Shown one piece after another: positions 56,890 through 64,000 of a DNA stretch of 64,000 bases. A model generated the notes under the pieces. The model was not told the origin of the DNA and did no database searches. It worked only from the letters and a program-made list of their open reading frames with translations. The DNA comes from Clusia tigrina (lineage: Eukaryota > Arthropoda > Insecta > Diptera > Clusiidae), in the NCBI GenBank assembly GCA_920105625.2, contig CAKKTE020000188.1:181001-245000 (forward strand), read 5' to 3'. The translations under genes were made by a program, and so were the position numbers. Each line of letters opens with the position of its first letter. The stretch's first letter is position 1.

Positions 56890-58301
56890 AACATTACTAT
56901 TAACATATGAAATGTACGGATAATATTATTTGTTTTATTTTATTTAATGTGAATGAGGTATAGTATTATTAATATTATTACATTGAAATTAACACATTTT
57001 CTCTAAACCAAAGTCCTGGATTCGTATTTCTTACTGTTAATAAACCAATCATTTTGAAGACCTTAATGATCAATCCGTAGTAGACTGTCAGAGAAATGCA
57101 AAAATTTATTGAAGGAAAATTAATCAAAACATCATTGCGCATTTTATAGTTCAATAGGTCTCAACCATCCAAGGAGGTTCGTATTGTTTTTTGAGTTATA
57201 AAGTACAACATTGAAGCCATAATTGTGTTTTATTTGGGCACTGTCCCAAAAACGTCAGCAAGGGCAGAAATCAATTCCAACAACACAATTCCTAATAATA
57301 ATAACACATAAATTCCAAAAACACATTTTGTCCAATCAGTTCAAATACTAGCATAACCAAATAATTCTCTTCGAACATGAATATATCAACCATCTTTAAT
57401 ACACTCCTTCACTAATACTTGAAATGCATCAACAATTTCTGCACCAAACATGTTAAAGATAAACAAAAATATACTCTTAGTGGCTTAACTAACAATTTTT
57501 GAATAGTCTCTTCTTAACCGTGTCTGTAAGTAGCTCTTTTTGTCATTATTAATTCCAAAATTTATAACTGGATTGTCATCGCTGGTTTATTTACCCATCA
57601 AACTTCTGCACACAACCCCGTGGAAACAATTTGAGAGTAATGCTCACTTGCTATTGTGTGGATGCTCATATTTAGAAACACATTTGGTTTTCCACTTCTA
57701 GCGCACTTTGTTTATAAAATGTGAATACTCGTGTATGTAATTAGATAAAAGTGAATGGATAAGTAAATTTGTTGACATTCAACTTATTCTTTAGTTTCGG
57801 AGGCTACTTTAATAACGTGACTTGTTATCGAGGAGATTATGTACAAATGGTAATTAAAATTAACTGCTCTCAAGGCATCATAAACACTATACTTTAAATC
57901 AGACACATAATATGCTCAATCTGGTGTAAATTTAACACATATTTAAATTTAAACACGCTTACATTTGTGTATTTAATTTAGCCAGTTGATGGTAAAGCCA
58001 AAGAAAACTAAGAAAAGACATTCAATTACCTCCATATTTATTTACCGTTCCGACCATTTTTATTGGTCACACGTATAGTGTATGTGAATTTATTGTGTTT
58101 GCTGTAAAAATATTCCATATCCCTGTAGTGAAAATTATAGGCAGTCTTCAAAATATTCTACTAAATTTAATAGTAAAAAATCAAGTGGTTAATTTACAAG
58201 TTCAAAACTTATCTATAAGTTAACCAGTTACTGACTTTTGCGGCACTTCATTGCCGTGTATACTAAATTTTTCCTTTCTTGTCAATTTAATAAAAAAAGG
58301 A
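56890..58301. other. Intergenic stretch, no gene recognised
   Basis: AT-rich, many stops in all frames, no transposon motif seen. Confidence 0.55.
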
Positions 58302-58467
58302 AGTAAAGACAAACATTAGAATTTGAAGAAAAACTGTTATTTTTATAATTTCAAGCACTTTTTGTAATTCCTCAATTTAGAGAAAGTAAAGACAAACATT
58401 AGAATTTGAAGAAAAACTGTTATTTTTATAATTTCAAGCACTTTTTGTAATTCCTCAATTTAGAGAT
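58302..58467. repeat. 83-bp tandem duplication
   Basis: AGTAAAGACAAACATTAGAA and the next 60 bases occur twice in a row (58302-58384, 58385-58467) with essentially no difference, so the duplication is recent. Confidence 0.95.
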
Positions 58468-58993
58468 AAATCTTCAAGTTAACGCGTGTTTTAAAATATC
58501 CGCAAAGTGTCCGTAAAGAAGAGTGGAAATGTGGCACCATGAATTAACATGCTGAATTAATATACCCCTCGTTTATGCACAAAAAATATTTTACATGTCG
58601 AGTACACATTATTATATTATATACATACATATATATGCATTTTACATACATATAAAAGTGTTACTACCCAGTAAAAAATTTCGGATCGCTCGCAAAAAGG
58701 AGGAATAACTGAGCGCTCCATTATTACTCCTTTTCGAACATAAATGGATCAAATTGTCAGCTCTTATTTCTTTCCTCTGTCACTTCCTTCTCTTGTTTGG
58801 TTCTTTGCTAATATCTCGCTTCTTCAGTGTTTTGTATTGTTTACCGTTGCACTTTCGTTGAGAGGCAAGCTATTGCGTAGTTTTTTATGCTTTAGTACTG
58901 AAGAAACACCCGATACAACAAATTCAAGAGTTCAAGAAGTGAAAAAGTGAAATTAAAACTTAAATTAAAATTAAACTCGAAATAACCAGCAAG

Positions 58994-59050
58994 ATGGGTG
59001 AAAATAGAAGGAATTTCGAATTTATTTCTGTTTATTCAGGAAACACTGGT
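58994..59050 (+). CDS. Z1 small gene, exon 1
   Basis: ATG 58994 encodes MGENRRNFEFISVYSG and then meets the LINE. The duplicated target places a second copy of the exon end at 61492-61500 followed by GTGAGAT, a good donor. Without the LINE this exon would join 61595 in frame. The LINE's own frame happens to continue this ORF, so a fusion protein could be read. Confidence 0.5.
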
Positions 59051-61197
59051 AAGCCTACATACTGGCCATCCGACAAACAGAAGATTCCAGATCTTATTGA
59101 CTACGCCACCACTAGAGGTATAAATAATGTACACTCTCTTGTGCATTCCTCTCTGGAGCTGTCGTCTGATCACACTCCCACAATAATAACTATATTTTCT
59201 GATAACTCCTATCAGAAACACGTGCGTGGTAGTTTTGACTACAAGAATATACACTGGCTTAAATATAAGATGTTCATAAGTTCACATCTTGAAATAAAGA
59301 CCTCCCTAAAGTCTGAGCAGGAAATAAACTCCGCTATTTTCAATTTCACTCAATTGCTATCCCAAACAGAAAAAATTGCTACACCACGTTCTAAAGCTCA
59401 AACCCGACAAGAGTGTACTCCCCAAGACATTCTGAAGCTCCTCTTCGAAAAAAGATCTCTTAGGAGAGAATGGCAATTGCAGAGATCACCTTCTCTGAAG
59501 AAGAAACTGAATGAATTTACTAAAAAACTGCATAACCTTCTAAAAGAAAAGGAAACCTCCGAGTTTCACGAGTTTGTAGAGACCCTCTGTCCTACAGAAG
59601 CCTCAAGCTATTCTCTATGGCGAACGGCCAAAAACTCGAAAAAACCCATTCAAATGGAGTCACCAATACGCCTTCCCAACGGCAACTGGGCAAGAAGTGA
59701 TACAGAAAAGGGAATAGCATTCGCAAATCATTTGGAGCAAGTTTTCACCATTAATCTTGCTAGTTGCGACCGTTCTCTAACGGCGGATGATGCTATCCCT
59801 AGCGTCAATGGTATATCGATTGCCAACAAGGAGCTGACAAACGCTATCAAAGAACTCAATGCCAAAAAATCTCCAGGGCGTGATCTGATTACGGGCCAAA
59901 TGATAAAAGAGCTCCCAGCAATAGCCACAATGCATCTCTTGCATATATTAAATGCTATAATACGCACTGGATTCTTTCCTTACTCATGGAAAATTTCCCA
60001 AATTACCATGATTCCCAAAGCTGGAAAGGGCCCAACAAGCGTCTCTTCCTACAGACCAATTAGTCTGCTATCAATTTTTTTAAACTCTTTGAAAGTTTGA
60101 TAATAAAGCGTATTAAAGACATTGTCAAACAGTCTAATGTTATACCAAACCACCAGTTTGGGTTTAGAGAAAAACACAGTACTATCGAACAAGTTCGTCG
60201 CATTGTAAACACTATACAAGAAACGTTCGAAAAGAAGCAATACTGTTCCGCAGTTTTTCTCGACATCACTCAGGCATTTGATAAGGTCTGGCACGAAGGA
60301 ATCTTGCACAAACTGAAATGTATGTTACCTCTTAGCATCTACGAGTACACATTGCTCGAAAGCTATCTCTCAGGTAGACGCTTTGTGGTGAAACAAAAAA
60401 GCTTCATCTCAGATGAATACCCTATACAAGCTGGTGTACCGCAAGGCAGCGTATTAGGCCCCCTGCTCTATACGTTGTTCACTGCAGATATGCCAACAAA
60501 CGGCAAGACTCTCACCTATACTTTTGCCGATGACACAGCCATATTGTGTACTCACACAAATCCGAAAGAGGCGTCAAAACTTCTCCAAGTACACGTCAAC
60601 ATGCTTCTGGAATGGCTTGACCACTGGAGAATCAAAGTCAATGAGTGGAAATGCGTTCATGTCACATTCACTCTATGCAGGAGTACTTGCCCCCCTGAGC
60701 AAATTAACACCAAGCCGATCCCTCAGGCGACAGAAACTAAATATCTAGGAATGCATTTAGATCGCAGACTTACTTGGGCAAAGCATATAAGTGCAAAAAT
60801 TACTCAAATTGAACTCAAAATAAACGAGCTAAACTGGCTTTTGAACAGGCAGTCCAAGCTCAAACTGGACTTTAAAGTTCTACTCTACAAAGTAATTATG
60901 AAGCCCATATGGACCTACGGTATCCAAATCTGGGGTACTGCTTCACCCTCAAATGTCGAAAAGTTGCAAAAAGCCCAATCGAAAATTCTTCGAATGATTA
61001 CCAATGCTCCTTGGTACATCAAAAACGTTAACATCCACAGAGATTTCCCGTATGTAACTAAAGAAGTTTCCCGACTTGCTGAATCTTACTTAGCAAAGCT
61101 AGACAAGCATCCCAATGCATTAGCGAGGCGCCTACTACAGCATCAAGGACACACCCGCCTGAAAAGGATGGACGTGCTGCGCTTAGCAACAAACTAG
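59051..61197 (+). pseudogene. Jockey-type ORF2 (endonuclease end, RT)
   Basis: The frames 58994-60100 and 60097-61197 contain PTYWPSDKQKIPDLIDY and LELSSDHTPTI (endonuclease end), then RT motifs AKKSPGRDLITGQMIK, AFDKVWHEGILHKL, GVPQGSVLGPLLYTLF and the catalytic FADD (about 60525), then ATETKYLGMHLDRRLTW and PIWTYGIQIWGTA. The two frames are separated by one base in a T run (about 60074-60080). It ends RRLLQHQGHTRLKRM near the stop at 61197. Confidence 0.9.
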
Positions 61198-61374
61198 ATT
61201 TTAAGCTTATTCATTACGCTATTATTTAAGTATTGCGCTACTTCTTTTCATATACCATAACTCCTTAAAGCACTGGCACTGGAAGGTTGGTAATGATTGA
61301 TATGAATTTAAAAGTGAAATGTTAAATATACTATGAGGATTTATTGTTAGTTCTAAGATATTTTTTAGAAGATT

Positions 61375-61489
<115 letters not shown>

Positions 61490-61594
61490 TAGAAAAACTG
61501 GTGAGATATTTTATTTAATGCAAATTATTTCATTCGAGGAATATTTTTAACTGTCTGTGTCTCGTACATACATTTTTAACTGTCGTATTTGCAG

Positions 61595-61719
61595 ATTCAG
61601 TCGAAGCCATGAAGAAAACATATACCACCTATCCAGACTATGAGAAATCAATGCGAGAAGCGTTCCGCAAAATCAAAAAGGCCTTCTACAGAAAGACGTA
61701 TCCCCTAAAGCAGCAATAA
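61595..61719 (+). CDS. Z1 small gene, exon 2
   Basis: The acceptor GTATTTGCAG precedes 61595. It encodes SVEAMKKTYTTYPDYEKSM, then FRKIKKAFYRKTYPLKQQ and TAA (61717-61719). Joined to exon 1 this makes a basic protein of about 60 residues with no motif I recognise. Compared with Z2 it lacks about 90 bp at the start of the exon. It could be a remnant of a larger transposase. Confidence 0.5.
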
Positions 61720-62121
61720 TTAATATTAATTACTTTATTATATATAAATATTAATCCATTAATGCTTTTTCCAATTTTGAATTGAATTCCCTGTATAAAT
61801 TTTCTTATATATATGACTCGAATTATGTTCTTTCAATATTGTATACAAACATTTAATATACAGAATAAGCAATAATCGTTTCTCATTTTACTCGCGTACT
61901 ATGAATAAAAGATCGTTCCAATACTACTCACATACGAACTCTAACCGAGCGCTCCAATATTACTCGCTTAGGAAGTCAAAACGAGCGCTCGCTTCCAATG
62001 ACACGCTATGTTAAAAAGGAGCGCAAAATACATGAGCTCTAGACCAACAGGGAGAGATCAATACCTCGCATTGGATCGATTCATGATTGCTCCGAAAGCG
62101 ATCAATTTTTTACTGGGTAGT

Positions 62122-63032
62122 ATTTTAAATAGTTGGCTTCACTGCTGGGATGTTGTCGAAAATAGCGAATATTTGGAGAAAAAAATCAGAAGACATCAGG
62201 GCTACGTTTAAATTAAACTTTTAGGGGGTCACTTAATTTGTATTTTAAAAAGAACTGCGAAACTTCTAAAAAGAAATGGTGATAATAAATCAAAAAAAAT
62301 TGTATTATTTAATTTGGAATTGAAAACTCAAATGTTATCAAGTTCTTTTAAAAAATTATAACTATTCTTAATGTAAAATCTGATCCAATTGCTTTCCATT
62401 TACACTTCTCTTCACTGTAAACGCACCATAGTAATCATAAGATGTAAAATAATAATTATTTTGTTTTTTGCCATAATATTATATTACTAAAAACTAAAAC
62501 AATTAATAAAAATTCATTTATATTAAAATGGGGTCCGACTGCCCCATTAATACCCCAAGCGTGTTTAAATATACATGGCCATGAGGGAATGAAAGTGCAC
62601 AGAGGACAGTTAAAAAATTAGAATTTGGAACAGAAGGAGACCAAGGTTAAGAAATTGCCGGTCAAAAGAGAATTACACGTTTCTACAGTATTCTCACAAA
62701 TAACAACAGTTTCAATAATCTCAGAAAAATCTTCAGAATAGGTCAAAAATGCACCTAAACGAATTAAGTTAACGCTTTTAATAGTGTTTCTTTCTTTAAT
62801 AATGAAGAAAACAGTTTTTTATTTTGTCGAATTAATTTGTTTACTTAAACGCAACTGGAATATTTCGATTTGTGGATCTTGAGGGTTCATTGACAATGAG
62901 AAATTATCAAAGAAATTATATGTTTTCAGTTATTTTGAGCAGTTAAGTGAATTGAGGAATGACGATAGTTAGAGTTAAGGGGGGTGCACTGTATTTTTAC
63001 CACTACATACATCAATTTTAAAAACTCCTCCC
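62122..63032. other. Spacer between the inverted Z copies, nothing recognised
   Basis: AT-rich, no coding signal or repeat end seen. Expected to form the loop if the flanking inverted copies pair. Confidence 0.5.
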
Positions 63033-64000
63033 ACCCAGTCAAAAATTGATCGCTCTCGGAGCAATCATGGATCGATCCAATGCGATGGATTGATCGCTCC
63101 CAATTGTTCTAGAGCTCATGTATTTTGCGCTCCTTTTTAACATAGCGTGTCATTGGAAGCGAGCGCTCGTTTTGACTTCCTATGCGAGCAGTACTGGAGC
63201 GCTCGTTTTGACTTCCTAAGCGAGTAATATTGGAGCGCTCGGTTAGAGTTCGTATGCGAGTAGTATTGGAACGATCTTTTATTCATAGTACGCGAGTAAA
63301 ATGAGAAACGATTATTGCTTATTCTGTATATTAAATGTTTGTATACAATATTGAAAGAACATAATTCGAGTCATATATATAAGAAAATTCTAAATTGGAA
63401 AAAGCATTAATGGATTAATATTTATATATAATAAAGTAATTAATATTAATTATTGCTGCTTTAGGGGATACGTCTTTCTGTATAAGGCCACTTTCATTTT
63501 CCGGAACGCTTCTCGCATTGATTTCTCATAGTCTGGATAGGTGGTATATGTATTCTTCACCGCTTGAAACAAATAGTAATTAAGAAGCCTGTAACTTTTT
63601 AGGGCGATCTTTCCCTTCGACCTATTCCAATTAACTTTTAATTTGCGCCAACGTTTCGGTTGTATCTGCAATTACGACAGTTAAAAATGTATGTATGTAA
63701 TATACCTCGAATGAAATAATTTGCATTAAATAAAATATTTTACCCGTTTTTCCTGAATAAACAGGCACAAATTCGAAATTTCTTCTATTTTAACCCATCT
63801 TGCTATTATTCCGAGTTTAATTTTAATTTAAGTTTTAATTTCACTTTTTCACATCTTGAACTCTTGAATTTGTTGTATCGGGTGTTTCTTCAGTACTAAA
63901 GCATAAAAAACAACGCAATAGCTTGCCTCTCGCCGAAAGTGCAATTGCTTTATAACGGTAAACAATAGAAAACTCTGTAGAGGCGAGATATTAGCAGAGA
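63033..64000 (-). mobile_element. Z2: second, inverted copy of the Z transposon (runs off the window)
   Basis: The left tip ACCCAGTCAAAAATTGATCG (63033) is the inverse of the Z1 right end. 63040-63665 matches 61595-62120 inverted, and 63720-64000 matches 58775-59045 and 61500-61560 inverted. Its subterminal region has three units of about 42 bp with GGAGCGCTCG (63130-63260). The other tip is beyond the window. Confidence 0.8.
63450..63665 (-). pseudogene. Z2 small gene, exon 2 (longer form)
   Basis: On the minus strand an acceptor (AATTGCAG) at 63666 precedes an open frame of 71 codons: QPKRWRKLKVNW, then RSKGKIALKSYRLLNYY and the part shared with Z1 (NTYTTYPDYEKSMREAF, RKTYPLKQQ). It is highly basic, so DNA binding is possible. 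Exon 1 in this copy (63799-63745) begins ATG GGT TAA, and its splice phase does not fit, so this copy is broken. Confidence 0.5.

Noticed and set aside
58744..58950. 68-residue ORF with hydrophobic start in Z1
   Set aside because: The same region in Z2 does not keep the frame; likely untranslated leader.
62008..62211. ORF crossing the right tip of Z1
   Set aside because: It reads through the inverted repeat into unrelated DNA; chance frame.
63450..63671. LYR-motif mitochondrial protein
   Set aside because: The ALYRK residues are near the C-terminus, not in the usual N-terminal LYR helix, and the sequence is inside a transposon.

Overview
The window looks like a piece of a higher-fly (dipteran) genome that has been heavily rebuilt by mobile DNA. 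The evidence is AT-rich sequence, spliced genes with GT-AG introns, a tRNA-headed SINE, and the transposon set: BEL/Pao with an envelope gene, Gypsy, Copia, LOA, Jockey and CR1-type LINEs, Tc1/mariner, P/THAP and hAT. Species cannot be read from the sequence. A tephritid-like fly is a guess. There are no bacterial genes, operons or CRISPR arrays.

Layout. (1) 1-2000: the end of a Copia element whose LTR is split by a SINE, then a decayed P-type (THAP) transposase on the minus strand. (2) 1949-33605: a nest of transposons. A Tc1-like element with long inverted repeats holds, near the 3' end of its transposase, an env-bearing BEL element ('BEL-A', minus strand, 32554 to 2339). BEL-A holds a CR1-type LINE (25851-28190), a LOA LINE (about 19145-25530) that itself holds a 1.2-kb LTR, and a Gypsy element ('Gyp-T', 14253-18581). 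A second BEL element ('BEL-B', 2597-13307) sits inside BEL-A's own 3' LTR. Target-site duplications support several of these steps. (3) 33734-33953: one THAP-domain exon. (4) 37967-56877: the only clear host metabolic gene, a divergent one-domain hexokinase in five visible coding exons. Its 12.9-kb second intron contains a 5.6-kb Gypsy element ('Gyp-L'), related solo LTRs, a LINE fragment, a P-type transposase fragment and a mariner. The next long intron contains a LOA fragment, a SINE split by a hAT, a MITE candidate and another solo LTR. (5) 58663-64000: two inverted copies of an unclassified inverted-repeat transposon ('Z') with a short spliced reading frame. The first copy is split by a Jockey-type LINE.

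Most notable. Gyp-T carries, where protease, RT and integrase should be, about 1 kb of open reading frame that looks like captured host coding sequence. Two different LTRs (Gyp-T and the one inside the LOA LINE) each carry two neighbouring hairpins with unrelated stems but identical loops, and the loops of both share GGTTTT(T)AAYCG. BEL-B has three copies of its leader and gag start, and a second zinc-knuckle ORF after integrase. The Z elements match no superfamily I can name. The mobile-element genes are nearly all broken. The hexokinase looks intact apart from a first exon that I could not find.
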